DNA of 64,000 nucleotides from Erwinia endophytica (GTDB lineage: Bacteria; Pseudomonadota; Gammaproteobacteria; Enterobacterales; Enterobacteriaceae): positions 114,758 to 178,757 of the forward strand of contig NZ_RQVV01000024.1 in assembly GCF_009295515.1 (NCBI RefSeq). The letters run 5' to 3'. How positions within the stretch are numbered: position 1 is the first letter of the stretch; each line of letters opens with the position of its first letter. Made by a program: the position numbers and the translations under genes. This document shows positions 1-9,650 of this stretch, piece by piece. Under the pieces are notes generated by a model, which made no database searches, was not told the DNA's origin, and was given only the letters and a program-made list of their open reading frames with translations.

Positions 1-2
1 TT

Positions 3-746
3 TCGACTTTCCTGGCGACGGCCAGCAAGATAGCTGTCTTCGGTGTGGTGATGCGTTTGTTCCTGTACGCGCCAGTGGCGGACAGTGAGACGGTACGACT
101 GGTGCTGGCGGTGATGGCTTTCGCCTCGATCCTGTTCGGTAATGTGATGGCTATCTCGCAGAGCAACATTAAGCGCCTGTTGGGTTACTCTTCTATCGCA
201 CATATGGGTTATCTGTTGGTGGCGTTGATTGCGATTCAGACGCATCAGCTTTCGCTGGAGACGGTGGGCGTGTACCTGGCGGGCTATCTGTTTAGTAGTC
301 TCGGTGCTTTCGGCGTCGTGAGTTTGATGTCCAGCCCTTATCGGGGGCCGGATGCGGATTCTCTGTACTCATACCGAGGTCTGTTCTGGCACCGTCCGAT
401 CCTGTCGGCGGTGATGACCGTGATGATGTTGTCGCTGGCCGGTATCCCGATGACGTTGGGTTTTATCGGTAAGTTCTACGTCATGGCCGTCGGCGTGAGC
501 GCCCATCTGTGGTGGCTGACTGCGGCGGTCGTGGCTGGTAGTGCTATCGGGCTTTACTACTATCTGCGTGTGACGGTAAGCCTGTACCTGAATCCGCCTG
601 AGCTGCTTCATCGTGATACCCCGGCTAACTGGGCTTTCACTGCGGGTGGCGTGGTGGTCCTGATTTCGGCGATCCTGGTACTGGTGCTGGGTATCTATCC
701 TCAGCCGTTGATTTCGCTGGTTCAGCTAGCGCAACCGCTGATGTGA
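3..746 (+). CDS. nuoN: NADH-quinone oxidoreductase subunit N, C-terminal part
   Basis: This is the last 247 codons of NuoN, a proton-pumping membrane subunit of respiratory complex I. The reading frame is open from the window edge, so the start lies outside. The visible part is very hydrophobic with several membrane helices. It keeps the family stretches [31 protein letters not shown] and [16 protein letters not shown], where charged residues in helices belong to the proton channel. It is normally the last gene of the nuo operon, which fits the strong terminator 24 bases after its stop. Confidence 0.97.
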   Translation, partial: STFLATASKIAVFGVVMRLFLYAPVADSETVRLVLAVMAFASILFGNVMAISQSNIKRLLGYSSIAHMGYLLVALIAIQTHQLSLETVGVYLAGYLFSSLGAFGVVSLMSSPYRGPDADSLYSYRGLFWHRPILSAVMTVMMLSLAGIPMTLGFIGKFYVMAVGVSAHLWWLTAAVVAGSAIGLYYYLRVTVSLYLNPPELLHRDTPANWAFTAGGVVVLISAILVLVLGIYPQPLISLVQLAQPLM

Positions 747-769
747 TTCGTTTTCCAGCAGTGATAAAT

Positions 770-792
770 GGGCTCCCAGGAGCCCGTTTTTT
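770..792 (+). terminator. Terminator of the nuo operon
   Basis: A GGGCTC / GAGCCC stem with a CCAG loop is followed by a run of six T. It lies just after nuoN and is an ordinary intrinsic terminator. Confidence 0.9.
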
Positions 793-857
793 GTCTGAAA
801 AAATCCCCTGAAAACGTGTAGAGTAATAAAATTGACACCCGCAGTGAGAAAAGGGAA

Positions 858-1322
858 ATGGATGTTAACTGGCTGGACCTGCACCACAGTGAGCTTACGG
901 TAACTCAGCTTTACCAGATTTTGGCATTGCGTAACGCGGTGTTTATCGTCGAGCAACATTGCCCTTATCAGGACGTGGATGGTGCTGACCTGAACGGTGA
1001 AAACCGCCATCTGTTAGGCATGCTGGATAATCAATTGCTGGCCTATGCCCGGCTGTTGGCTCCTGAAACTGATGATAAGCCGGTGAAAATTGGTCGGGTG
1101 ATCGTCTCCGGGGAGGCCCGTGGGCTGAGCCTGGGTTATCGGCTGATGGAACAGGCGATCACGCTCTGTGAATATTACTGGCCACAGTACACTATCTTGC
1201 TGTCAGCACAGGCGCATTTGCAGGGGTTCTATGCCCGTTTCGGCTTCCAACCGGTGAGCGAACCTTATCTGGAAGACAATATTCGGCATATTGATATGGA
1301 AAAATCATGCCTGACTGAATGA
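858..1322 (+). CDS. elaA: GNAT family N-acetyltransferase ElaA
   Basis: The 154-residue protein has the length and sequence of ElaA, a small GNAT-fold acyltransferase whose substrate is not firmly known. The acetyl-CoA binding core is visible as GRVIVSGEARGLSLGYRLM (about residues 78-96), the usual place of the R/Q-x-x-G-x-G/A loop. The C-terminal part LQGFYARFGFQPVSEPYLED matches the usual GNAT strand. An AAAGGGA ribosome site precedes the ATG. In E. coli elaA also lies close to elaB, as here, although opgD, a regulator and a VOC gene separate the two in this genome. Confidence 0.93.
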   Translation: MDVNWLDLHHSELTVTQLYQILALRNAVFIVEQHCPYQDVDGADLNGENRHLLGMLDNQLLAYARLLAPETDDKPVKIGRVIVSGEARGLSLGYRLMEQAITLCEYYWPQYTILLSAQAHLQGFYARFGFQPVSEPYLEDNIRHIDMEKSCLTE

Positions 1323-1367
1323 GTCAACGCTGGGAAACGGCCTTGACTCATAGTGACAGGGGTTTTC

Positions 1368-3038
1368 TTAACGGGCCGTCATCTGGCGGTCATCGATGTA
1401 TTTTCGCCGGTCTGGCGCGGGGGGGAAATACTGATACAGCCAGGTCTCACTCAGTGTTTCATCTTTGGTACGCAGGAACAGACGCATGTTCACCGGCTCA
1501 ACGGAATCGCTGTTCGGGTACCAGTCAAACAGGATCCGGTAGCCATCGATTGGCTCGACATAGAGGATTTCCACCTGCTTAATGCTACCTGAGGTCACAT
1601 TGATGACCGGTTCGATACCTTTTGGTGCTGCCGCGTTCAGATCACCGCCGACAAAATCAACCGCAAAGCGCCGCGCCCAGACCTCCGGATAGTGTTCGCC
1701 CGGCGCCCAGCCTTCCGGGAAGCCGCCCATACCGGTTCGGGTCGCCCTGACCCGCGCTAACGCACTGGATACTGGCGGCATGCCGCTCCAGTACAATTTG
1801 TAGCTGAAACTGTGCTCGCTGCCAGCCTTAATCGTATCGGCTGGATGCCAGAAGCAGACAATGTTATCCAGCGTTTCACCGGTGGTAGGGATCTCCATCA
1901 GATTGATCGCGCCTTTGCCCCATTTGCCAACCGGTTCAACCCACAGACTCGGCCGCTTGTTATACCAGCCAATCACATCCTGATAGTCCTGGAAATCGTG
2001 ATCCAGTTGCAGCATGCCGAAGCCACGTGGATTTTCATCCTGGTAAGCATTAAAAGTCAGGCGTTGCGGGTTATTCAGCGGGCGGCAGATCCATTCACCA
2101 ACCCCGGTCCACATCGCCAGACGATCGGAATCATGGATTTGCGGATGGATCGTGTCGCACATGCGGCGTTCATTGGTGCCGCAGCTGAACATGGTGGTCA
2201 TCGGCGCAATACCCAGTTGGGCTATATCCTTACGGGCATAAATATGGTTTTCCACCTCCATCACCACGCGTTTTTGTTCGCAGTGGATGATGAATTTGAA
2301 CGCGCCAGTACAGCTTGGGCCGTCCAGCAAGGCATAAACGGTAAAGCTGGTCTCTTCCGCTTTCGGTGTTTCAAACCAGAACGCAGTAAAGTCAGGGAAT
2401 TCTTCTTTGCCATTACTGAAGGTATCAATCGCGACACCGCGGGCAGAGAGGCCATACTGATAAGTGTCATCAACGGCGCGAAAATAACTGGCGCCGAGGA
2501 AGGAAACGATATCTTTGCTGGTCAATTCAGGTTTCTTGAAGGCCCGGAAACCGGCAAAGCCCAGGTCGGTTTTACCTTCCAGTTGTTGGGTATCCACATC
2601 GGCATTGTGGTAGTTAAACAACTCAGGTCGGAAGTGAATTTCGCGGGCCTCACGGCTGGCGGCATCAACGGAAAACATCCGTAATCGACGTTTAAAACCC
2701 ATGCCGACATGGAAGAACTGGACGTCAAGTTGACGATTGGGAATATCATTCCACAGTGAATGGTTAGCGTCGTACTGGATGGCGTTGTAGGCCTGCGGCG
2801 TTAGCGTTGCCAGCGTTTCTGGCAACGGGGCTGGCGCGCCGCCATAGGGTTGCTTAGCCTGTTGGGCCGCCATCTTTTTGAGCGTCTCAAAACTAAATTG
2901 CTTCGCGTTACCATCGGCAATGCTGCTATCTGCCCAGGCGGCCTGCGCAAACAGCGTTGATAAACCGGACATTCCGCTGACCGCTGCGCAAGCCATTGAC
3001 GCTTTCATAAACATTCTTCGATTCATGCCAGAAATCAT
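1368..3038 (-). CDS. opgD: Glucans biosynthesis protein D (periplasmic)
   Basis: OpgD (MdoD) works in the periplasm in shaping osmoregulated periplasmic glucans, trimming or limiting their backbone length. The 556-residue product aligns throughout with the E. coli protein, for example [36 protein letters not shown] and [20 protein letters not shown]. The N-terminus carries a twin-arginine signal ([10 protein letters not shown]) followed by a hydrophobic stretch and an Ala-x-Ala cleavage region, so export as a folded protein by Tat is expected. The true start may be the second ATG at 3026, which puts the RR motif at the very N-terminus as in E. coli. The gene is alone on its strand. Confidence 0.96.
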   Translation of the reverse strand: MISGMNRRMFMKASMACAAVSGMSGLSTLFAQAAWADSSIADGNAKQFSFETLKKMAAQQAKQPYGGAPAPLPETLATLTPQAYNAIQYDANHSLWNDIPNRQLDVQFFHVGMGFKRRLRMFSVDAASREAREIHFRPELFNYHNADVDTQQLEGKTDLGFAGFRAFKKPELTSKDIVSFLGASYFRAVDDTYQYGLSARGVAIDTFSNGKEEFPDFTAFWFETPKAEETSFTVYALLDGPSCTGAFKFIIHCEQKRVVMEVENHIYARKDIAQLGIAPMTTMFSCGTNERRMCDTIHPQIHDSDRLAMWTGVGEWICRPLNNPQRLTFNAYQDENPRGFGMLQLDHDFQDYQDVIGWYNKRPSLWVEPVGKWGKGAINLMEIPTTGETLDNIVCFWHPADTIKAGSEHSFSYKLYWSGMPPVSSALARVRATRTGMGGFPEGWAPGEHYPEVWARRFAVDFVGGDLNAAAPKGIEPVINVTSGSIKQVEILYVEPIDGYRILFDWYPNSDSVEPVNMRLFLRTKDETLSETWLYQYFPPAPDRRKYIDDRQMTAR

Positions 3039-3227
3039 ATCCTTTGCTGAACGGAGTTTGTAAAGACTGCGTGCTGTTGCACTCAGGGGCTGACTCGTGC
3101 GCCCGCAGCCTTGATTTACCTGAATTATGGAACAGGCTGTAGCGAGATACGACAGCGTGCCATGACGAAAATTCAGTTACCGGAAAACTTATCAGATAAA
3201 TCCAATAAAAGCAGTGTATTCCTGTGA

Positions 3228-4127
3228 TTAAGGCTGTCTGGGCGCCGGTTCCGGAGGATTCTTGTTACTGTGCTGCCGCAGTGTTTCGGTGATAAATTTA
3301 TGCAGGGGAGCCTGACGATTGGCGTGGCGCATCACCACGATCAGCTCGCGATAAAAGGTCAGCTCGCCCAGCGATACAATGCGTACGCCGGAAGGACGAT
3401 CGACCCACAGTCCGGCCAGCGGCACCAGCGCGACACCGAGCCGCATTTCGACCATTTTTACGATCGCATCTATTTCATCAATTTCCAGGGCCAGTTTGGG
3501 ATCGAGACGTTGTTCGCGTAGAAATTGTGTGACCAGACGGCCGCCAAATGAGGTGCGATCGTAGCGGATAAAAGGATTATCGCGGATCAGTCTGAACACA
3601 TCGTCTCCGGCCACATCCGGCGGCACAATCAATACGAAAGGCTCTTTTTGCAGGGTTTCAGCGTACAGATCTTTGGTCAGCGCAACGCCGGGTTTGATAA
3701 CCACCGCCAGGTCGATGTTACCCGCCTCCACTTGGGTTAACAGGTTGAAAGAAACTCCTGGGATCAGCTTGGTTTCCAGCTCCGGAGCCTGTTGACGCAG
3801 ATTGACCAGTACGGCAGGGAGAATGCCGGTTTGTACCGAAGCGATAGCGCCAATTTTAATCGCCCCGCGATAGTCACTGAGGCTTTCGGGTTGCGCCATA
3901 CGGTTAAAAAGAGTGAGGATTTCCCTGGCCATCGGCAGTAGGCGGATGCCGTTGGCATTCAATGCCACGGCACGGCCTGAGCGATCAAACAGCTTCATGC
4001 CCAGCGCACCTTCGAGTATCCGCATCTGTGCGCTGACAGCTGACTGTGTCAGGCCAATCTGTTGCCCGGCAGCGGCGAAAGTGCCGGTCTGGCTGATGGC
4101 GATAAAGGTTTTCAGTTCCCGCAGCAT
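3228..4127 (-). CDS. LysR-family transcriptional regulator
   Basis: The 299-residue protein has the standard LysR layout. An N-terminal winged helix occupies residues 1-60 (MLRELKTFIAISQTGTFAAA, then QSAVSAQMRILEGALGMKLF), followed by a periplasmic-binding-protein-like effector domain from about residue 90. It is divergently transcribed from the VOC gene at 4235 with about 107 AT-rich bases between them. This is the usual geometry for a LysR protein that controls its neighbour and itself. I cannot name the ligand or the exact orthologue. Confidence 0.93.
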   Translation of the reverse strand: MLRELKTFIAISQTGTFAAAGQQIGLTQSAVSAQMRILEGALGMKLFDRSGRAVALNANGIRLLPMAREILTLFNRMAQPESLSDYRGAIKIGAIASVQTGILPAVLVNLRQQAPELETKLIPGVSFNLLTQVEAGNIDLAVVIKPGVALTKDLYAETLQKEPFVLIVPPDVAGDDVFRLIRDNPFIRYDRTSFGGRLVTQFLREQRLDPKLALEIDEIDAIVKMVEMRLGVALVPLAGLWVDRPSGVRIVSLGELTFYRELIVVMRHANRQAPLHKFITETLRQHSNKNPPEPAPRQP

Positions 4128-4234
4128 GATTTCAGACTCACCAAAATAATTGTTGAATTATCGTAAAAATATTCGCTTTTCAAAAAAAATATTATCTATA
4201 GCATTGATGAAATACAACGTATTCGGAGATGATT

Positions 4235-4660
4235 ATGTCCCTCAGCCCGTTTCACTTGGCGATCCCGGTCACTGACCTCGCCGCTGCCCGCCATTTTTAT
4301 GGCACCGTCTTTAATTTGTCTGAAGGTCGCTCCAGCGATAAATGGGTAGATTTTGACTTTTATGGCCACCAGTTAGTGATTCATGAGCATCCGAAAACCG
4401 CCTCGCAGGAATCAGTGCATAAAAATGCCGTTGATGGACACGGTGTACCTGTGCCGCATTTCGGTCTGGTACTGAGTTGGGAAGACTGGGAAGCGCTGGC
4501 GGCGCGTCTGCGTGATTTCCAGATTAAGTTTGAAATTGAACCTTATGTGCGGTTCAAGGGACAAGTGGGTGAACAGGCCACGATGTTCTTTTACGATCCC
4601 AGCGGCAATGCGTTGGAGTTTAAAGCCTTTAAAGATATCGGGCAGATGTTTGCAAAATAG
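4235..4660 (+). CDS. VOC (glyoxalase/dioxygenase-fold) family enzyme
   Basis: The protein of about 141 residues is one vicinal-oxygen-chelate domain pair. It starts [18 protein letters not shown] and ends [15 protein letters not shown], the places where metal-binding His and Glu residues sit in this superfamily. An upstream in-frame ATG at 4229 directly abuts the CGGAG ribosome site, so the ATG at 4235 with a six-base gap is the better start. Its partner is the divergent LysR gene. Family members act as lyases, isomerases or dioxygenases, and the substrate cannot be told from this sequence. Confidence 0.9.
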   Translation: MSLSPFHLAIPVTDLAAARHFYGTVFNLSEGRSSDKWVDFDFYGHQLVIHEHPKTASQESVHKNAVDGHGVPVPHFGLVLSWEDWEALAARLRDFQIKFEIEPYVRFKGQVGEQATMFFYDPSGNALEFKAFKDIGQMFAK

Positions 4661-4849
4661 CGTTTCCGCTCTCTTCCTGAGCTGACGGATTGCAGACCCA
4701 TTCTGGACACCGGCCATCATGGCCGTTTTTTTTGCCTGCCAGCCTCATCGATGACATTTATTATCAGTTAATTCCTGGTCACCGTACGGGCAGAACCGCT
4801 AAAAGTGTCTATAGTTACTGGAAATTGTTATCCGCGCAATGGAGGAATA

Positions 4850-5161
4850 ATGACGACGACCACTGAACCACAAGACTCGCATCTGGACGATGACCTGGCT
4901 TTGCTGACTGAAACGTTGGAAGAAGTGCTGAAGTCTTCCGGAGACCCTGCGGATCAGAAATATATTGAGCTTAAGGCTAAAGCCGAAAAATCGCTGAGCG
5001 AGGTTAAGTCGCGCATCAGTCATGCGTCTGATGCGTATTACTATCGTGCTAAACGGGTGGTATACCGAGCCGATGAATATGTTCACGAGAAGCCGTGGCA
5101 GGGGATCGGTGCTGGCGCAGCCCTCGGGCTGGTTGTGGGATTATTGCTGGCGCGTCGCTAA
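4850..5161 (+). CDS. elaB: ElaB/YqjD/DUF883 membrane-anchored ribosome-binding protein
   Basis: ElaB is a small tail-anchored inner-membrane protein of the DUF883 family that is linked in E. coli to stationary phase, stress resistance and ribosome binding. The 103-residue product has a charged, helical N-terminal domain (SSGDPADQKYIELKAKAEKS) and a C-terminal glycine-rich membrane helix (GIGAGAALGLVVGLLLARR). The start at 4850 has a strong GGAGG site four bases upstream. An in-frame start further upstream at 4805 lacks one. In E. coli menF follows elaB, but here only 238 non-coding bases separate it from menD. Confidence 0.95.
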   Translation: MTTTTEPQDSHLDDDLALLTETLEEVLKSSGDPADQKYIELKAKAEKSLSEVKSRISHASDAYYYRAKRVVYRADEYVHEKPWQGIGAGAALGLVVGLLLARR

Positions 5162-5190
5162 GTCACTCGCGGGTCGGACAGCGTACAGAG

Positions 5191-5219
5191 ACGGGTGTTC
5201 TTCGGGGGCCCGTTTTTTT
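5191..5219 (+). terminator. Weak terminator after elaB
   Basis: A short CGGG...CCCG stem lies 30-50 bases after the elaB stop and runs into seven T. The stem is only four or five pairs and the loop is long, so it is a plausible but not strong terminator. Confidence 0.5.
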
Positions 5220-5399
5220 ATTGCATGCGACCCGTTCACCGTGTGCCGAACAGCGCAGACCGCCAGACAGCGAAGCGGTCGGTGGCCGATTGGAACGGCA
5301 CACCACGAGCCGGAAACCTTATTGATACTGTCCTGAATCAAAATGGCGCGGGAAAGGGGATCTTATACTGCGCTTTGCTCGTTTGATCTGGGGTGGTTT

Positions 5400-7061
5400 A
5401 TGTCACACAGTATCTTTAATCGTCGCTGGGCCGCCGTTATCCTTGAAGCCTTAACACGGCATGGTGTGCGCCATCTCTGCATTGCGCCGGGGTCCCGTTC
5501 AGCACCGTTAACGCTGGCCGCCGCGGACAATCCCTCATTTCTCTGCCATACCCATTTTGATGAGCGTGGGATGGGGTATCTGGCGTTGGGGCTGGCGAAA
5601 GCCAGCCGACAGCCGGTGGCGATTATTGTCACCTCCGGTACGGCAGTCGCCAACCTCTATCCGGCGGTGATTGAAGCTCGCCTGACGGGGGAACGGTTGA
5701 TCGTGTTGAGCGCGGATCGGCCGCAGCAACTGATTGACTGTGGTGCCAATCAGGCTGTTGAGCAACCGGGGCTGTTCGGTAATCATGTCAGCGGCTCGCT
5801 TAATCTTCCCACGCCTTCTCCTGATATTCCTGCGAGCTGGTTGGTTTCAGCCGTCGACGCGCTGATGCAGCAGCATCCTGCTGGCGCCGTACATCTCAAT
5901 TGTCCTTTCGCTGAACCGTTGTACGGCGGTGATCCTGCTGCTTTCAAAGCCTGGCATGCGTCATTGGGACACTGGTGGCAGGGCGACCAGCCGTGGGTCG
6001 CCATGCCGATGTCGAGCACGGTTACCATTCAGGCGGACTGGCGTGAATGGCGGCAGCGCAACGGACTGGTGATTGTTGGCAACGTGACGGCGGAAGAGGG
6101 AACGGCGCTGGTTAAGTGGGCTGGTGAACTGGGCTGGCCGTTGATTGCCGATGTACAGTCTCAGGCGGGGGCGTCTTTCCCCTGTGCTGAGATTTGGTTG
6201 CAGCAGTCAGTGGCGAGAGAGGCTCTGGAGCAGGCGCAACTGGTTGTACAGTTTGGCAGTCACCTCACCGGAAAACACCTGACCTCCTGGTTGGCGGAAT
6301 ATCAGCCGGAGGCGTACTGGTTGATTGAGTCTATGCCGGGCCGGCGTGATCCCGCACAACACCGTAGTTGTCGGATAGTGGCGGATATCGGTGACTGGCT
6401 GGATGCGCATCCTGCTATTGCGTTACCGGCCTGGTGTCCTTCGCTGGAAAAACTGGCCAGTGAAACCTTTCGCACAGTGCAGCAAAAACTGTGTCATTTT
6501 GGCGAGGCACAGTTGGCGGCCAGACTGTCAGAACTGTTGCCGGTGGATGGCAGCCTGTTCCTCGGTAACAGCCTGACCATCCGGCTGGTTAATGCTTTCG
6601 CCAGGTTACCGGTCGGGTATCCGGTTTATGCTAATCGCGGCGCCAGTGGTATTGACGGACTGTTGGCCACCTCTGCAGGTGTCCAGTTGGGCACTGGAAA
6701 GCCGGTGTTGGCGGTGATGGGTGATCTTTCGGCGCTTTACGATCTCAATAGTTTGGCGCTGTTGCGCCAGGTGACGGCGCCGCTGGTGCTGATTGTGGTC
6801 AACAATAATGGTGGGCAGATTTTCAGCATGTTGCCCACGCCAGTCGCCGAGCGGGAACGTTTTTTCGCCATGCCTCAGCACGTGAATTTCGCTCCGGCCG
6901 CGGTGATGTTTGGCTTGCATTACCACCAGCCGCAAAGCTGGCTCGCACTGTGTGATGCGGTTGAGCAGGGATGGCAACATGATGGTGCTACGCTGATTGA
7001 ACTCAGAGTGGATGAGGAACTGGGCGCGCAAAGTCTGGCCACAGGAGGTACGTTGTTATGA
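5400..7061 (+). CDS. menD: 2-succinyl-5-enolpyruvyl-6-hydroxy-3-cyclohexene-1-carboxylate synthase
   Basis: MenD joins isochorismate and 2-oxoglutarate with loss of CO2, using thiamine diphosphate. It is the first committed step of menaquinone synthesis. The 553-residue product has the N-terminal pyrimidine-binding domain ([55 protein letters not shown]) and the C-terminal diphosphate/Mg site [15 protein letters not shown]...NNNGGQIF. The frame continues upstream to 5343, but the ATG at 5400 matches the family N-terminus. Its stop overlaps the menH start by four bases, the first of four tight junctions in menDHBCE. Confidence 0.97.
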   Translation: MSHSIFNRRWAAVILEALTRHGVRHLCIAPGSRSAPLTLAAADNPSFLCHTHFDERGMGYLALGLAKASRQPVAIIVTSGTAVANLYPAVIEARLTGERLIVLSADRPQQLIDCGANQAVEQPGLFGNHVSGSLNLPTPSPDIPASWLVSAVDALMQQHPAGAVHLNCPFAEPLYGGDPAAFKAWHASLGHWWQGDQPWVAMPMSSTVTIQADWREWRQRNGLVIVGNVTAEEGTALVKWAGELGWPLIADVQSQAGASFPCAEIWLQQSVAREALEQAQLVVQFGSHLTGKHLTSWLAEYQPEAYWLIESMPGRRDPAQHRSCRIVADIGDWLDAHPAIALPAWCPSLEKLASETFRTVQQKLCHFGEAQLAARLSELLPVDGSLFLGNSLTIRLVNAFARLPVGYPVYANRGASGIDGLLATSAGVQLGTGKPVLAVMGDLSALYDLNSLALLRQVTAPLVLIVVNNNGGQIFSMLPTPVAERERFFAMPQHVNFAPAAVMFGLHYHQPQSWLALCDAVEQGWQHDGATLIELRVDEELGAQSLATGGTLL

Positions 7062-7834
7062 TCCTCCACGCGCGCTGGCAAGGCGCACATCACGCTGATC
7101 GGCCGGTATTGGTGTGGTTGCACGGTTTTTTGGGCAGTGGGGACGACTGGCAGCCCGTTCAGGCTTATTTCAGCGACTGGCCGCAGCTCAGTATCGACCT
7201 GCCGGGACATGGCGGTTCCCGCGCCCAATCGATCAGGGATTTCGACCAATTTTGCACCCAACTGACCGCGACCTTGCAACGCCATCAGGTGCGACGTTAC
7301 TGGTTAATTGGTTACTCACTGGGCGGTCGGCTGGCGATGTTGTATGCCTGTCGATATGCCGTTGGCGGTTTACAAGGGGTGGTCGTCGAAGGGGCGCATT
7401 ACGGCCTTGACTCGGCATCGGCACAGCGCGAGCGGTTGGCGAATGATGAGGGTTGGGCGCAAAAATTCAGTCAGCAGCCGCTACGTCAGACGCTCGACGA
7501 ATGGTATCGCCAGCCGGTGTTTGCCAGCCTCACGGTCGCACAGCGGCAACAGATGATCCGGTTACGTAGCAACAACCATTATCAGGCTCTCGCCCGCATG
7601 CTGCGGGCGACTTCTCTTGCCCGTCAGCCTTATTTGCTGCCAGAGCTACAGCGTTTGCGCCATCTGCATTATCTGTGCGGCGAGCAGGACCCAAAATTCT
7701 GTCAACTGGCGCAGCAGGCTTCGCTATCCTTTGATGCTGTTCCCGCCGCAGGTCACAACGCTCACCGTGCTAATCCGCAAGCCTTCGCTGCTTTACTGGC
7801 AGCCAGGCTCCGTCATTTTAAGGAGTTATTATGA
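7058..7834 (+). CDS. menH: SHCHC synthase (2-succinyl-6-hydroxy-2,4-cyclohexadiene-1-carboxylate synthase)
   Basis: MenH removes pyruvate from the MenD product. The 258 residues form one alpha/beta-hydrolase domain. The oxyanion region [13 protein letters not shown] is near the N-terminus, the nucleophile elbow is GYSLGG, and the catalytic histidine lies in AAGHNAH near the C-terminus. Start and stop codons overlap those of menD and menB (ATGA junctions), so the three proteins are probably made by coupled translation. Confidence 0.96.
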   Translation: MILHARWQGAHHADRPVLVWLHGFLGSGDDWQPVQAYFSDWPQLSIDLPGHGGSRAQSIRDFDQFCTQLTATLQRHQVRRYWLIGYSLGGRLAMLYACRYAVGGLQGVVVEGAHYGLDSASAQRERLANDEGWAQKFSQQPLRQTLDEWYRQPVFASLTVAQRQQMIRLRSNNHYQALARMLRATSLARQPYLLPELQRLRHLHYLCGEQDPKFCQLAQQASLSFDAVPAAGHNAHRANPQAFAALLAARLRHFKELL

Positions 7835-8688
7835 TCTATCCCAGCGAAGAGCGGCTATATGCCCCGGTTGAATGGCGCGATTGCAGCGCAGATTTTAACG
7901 ATATCCGCTTTGCCAAATCGATTGATGGTATCGCCCGAATCACCATCAACCGTCCCGAGGTTCGCAATGCATTTCGCCCACAGACGGTGAAGGAAATGCT
8001 ACAGGCATTGCATGATGCCCGCCACGACGAGCATATTGGGGTGATTGTGCTGACTGGCGCCGGTGAGCAGGCGTTCTGCGCCGGAGGCGATCAGAAAATT
8101 CGCGGCGACTACGGCGGTTATCGCGATGAGGCTGGGGTTCATCACCTCAACGTACTGGATTTCCAGCGTCAGATTCGCACCTGCCCTAAACCGGTAGTGG
8201 CGATGGTGGCGGGGTATGCCGTGGGCGGTGGTCACGTTCTGCATATGATGTGTGATCTGACCATTGCTGCGGACAACGCACAGTTCGGCCAGACCGGACC
8301 GAAAGTGGGGTCCTTTGACGGCGGTTGGGGGGCGGCTTATATGGCACGCATTGTCGGCCAGAAAAAAGCGCGTGAAATCTGGTTTCTGTGCCGGATGTAC
8401 AATGCGCAACAGGCGCTGGAGATGGGGCTGGTGAACACCGTGGTGCCGCTGGCCGAGTTGGAGCGAGAAACGGTGCGCTGGTGTCGTGAAATGTTGCAGA
8501 ACAGCCCGATGGCGTTGCGCTGCCTGAAAGCGGCGTTGAACGCGGATTGTGACGGTCAGGCGGGACTACAGGAGCTGGCGGGTAATGCCACTATGCTGTT
8601 TTATATGACAGAGGAAGGGCAGGAAGGGCGCAATGCGTTCAACCAGAAGCGCGAACCTGACTTCAGCAAATTCAAGCGTAATCCGTAA
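7831..8688 (+). CDS. menB: 1,4-dihydroxy-2-naphthoyl-CoA synthase
   Basis: MenB closes the second ring of the naphthoquinone from o-succinylbenzoyl-CoA. The 285-residue protein is a crotonase-fold enzyme with the hallmarks of Men[17 protein letters not shown] and [19 protein letters not shown], followed by [17 protein letters not shown] glycine occupies the place where many crotonases have a catalytic acid, as expected for the bicarbonate-using type. An AAGGAG ribosome site lies at the end of menH. The stop codon overlaps the menC start by one base. Confidence 0.97.
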   Translation: MIYPSEERLYAPVEWRDCSADFNDIRFAKSIDGIARITINRPEVRNAFRPQTVKEMLQALHDARHDEHIGVIVLTGAGEQAFCAGGDQKIRGDYGGYRDEAGVHHLNVLDFQRQIRTCPKPVVAMVAGYAVGGGHVLHMMCDLTIAADNAQFGQTGPKVGSFDGGWGAAYMARIVGQKKAREIWFLCRMYNAQQALEMGLVNTVVPLAELERETVRWCREMLQNSPMALRCLKAALNADCDGQAGLQELAGNATMLFYMTEEGQEGRNAFNQKREPDFSKFKRNP

Positions 8689-9650
8689 TGCGTGGCGCGA
8701 CGTTATGGGCTTATTGCCTTCCTCTGGAAGCCGGAACCGTGCTACGTGATCGACGGGTAAAAGAGCGTTGCGGGTTGTTGGTGCGGCTGACGGCAGACGA
8801 AGGTGAAGGTTGGGGCGAAATCGCGCCATTGCCTGGCTTTAGTGCAGAGACGCTGGCTGAAGCACGGAACGATGCAATCAGGTGGCTGGCGAGCTGGTGT
8901 TCGGGGGAAGCGCCAGGGGAAAGCCAGCACCCCTCTGTGGCTTATGGTCTGAGCTGCGCAATGGCTGAACTGGCCGGAGAACTTCCTGACGCTGGCAACT
9001 ATAACAGCGCCATGTTGTGCACGGGCGATCCGGACAAACTGTTTAACTCCCTGCAACAGCAGCCGCTGGCGAAAATGAAGGTAGGGATAGTCGAGCCGGT
9101 ACGCGACGGGATGATGGTCAGCCTGTTGCTGGAGGCGTTGCCGGAGCTGACTCTGCGTCTGGACGCCAACCGGCAGTGGAGCCTGGACAAAGCCCGACAG
9201 TTCGCCCGTTTTGTTTCCAGCGAATTACGTTCCCGTATTGCCTTTATCGAGGAACCTTGCCACACACCGCAAGCGTCGCGAGAGTTCGCCCGGGAAAGCG
9301 GCATCGCGCTGGCCTGGGATGAAACCGTCCGTGAGGTGGATTACCCACTGGTTGCCGAGCCTTATCTGCGGGCAATCGTTATCAAGCCAATGCTGACCGG
9401 CAGCCTGAGTAAAGTCCGGGCGCTGGTGGCACAGGCAGAGCAGGCCGGGATCGCTGCTATCATCAGTTCCTCGCTGGAATCCAGCCTTGGACTGGCGCAA
9501 CTGGCGCGTCTTGCCGCCTGGCTGACGCCCACATCGCAGCCTGGGCTGGATACGCTGAACGTGATGCGACAGCAACTGGTGCGTAGCTGGCCGGACTGTC
9601 CATTGCCGTTGATTCTGGAGGGAGAGCTGGAGGTCGTATGGCAGCGCTGA
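8688..9650 (+). CDS. menC: o-Succinylbenzoate synthase
   Basis: MenC is an enolase-superfamily dehydratase that turns SHCHC into o-succinylbenzoate. The 320-residue protein shows the N-terminal capping domain (RLTADEGEGWGEIAPLPGFS) and the barrel residues KMKVG (catalytic Lys), LDANRQWS, FIEEP and AWDET (metal ligands) and VIKPMLTGS (second Lys). It lies fourth in menDHBCE and overlaps menE by 13 bases. Confidence 0.96.
   Translation: MRGATLWAYCLPLEAGTVLRDRRVKERCGLLVRLTADEGEGWGEIAPLPGFSAETLAEARNDAIRWLASWCSGEAPGESQHPSVAYGLSCAMAELAGELPDAGNYNSAMLCTGDPDKLFNSLQQQPLAKMKVGIVEPVRDGMMVSLLLEALPELTLRLDANRQWSLDKARQFARFVSSELRSRIAFIEEPCHTPQASREFARESGIALAWDETVREVDYPLVAEPYLRAIVIKPMLTGSLSKVRALVAQAEQAGIAAIISSSLESSLGLAQLARLAAWLTPTSQPGLDTLNVMRQQLVRSWPDCPLPLILEGELEVVWQR

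Noticed and set aside
1812..2684. A 290-codon open frame on the plus strand opposite opgD
   Set aside because: It is antisense to a well-conserved gene, has no ribosome site, and its sequence follows from codon bias of opgD.
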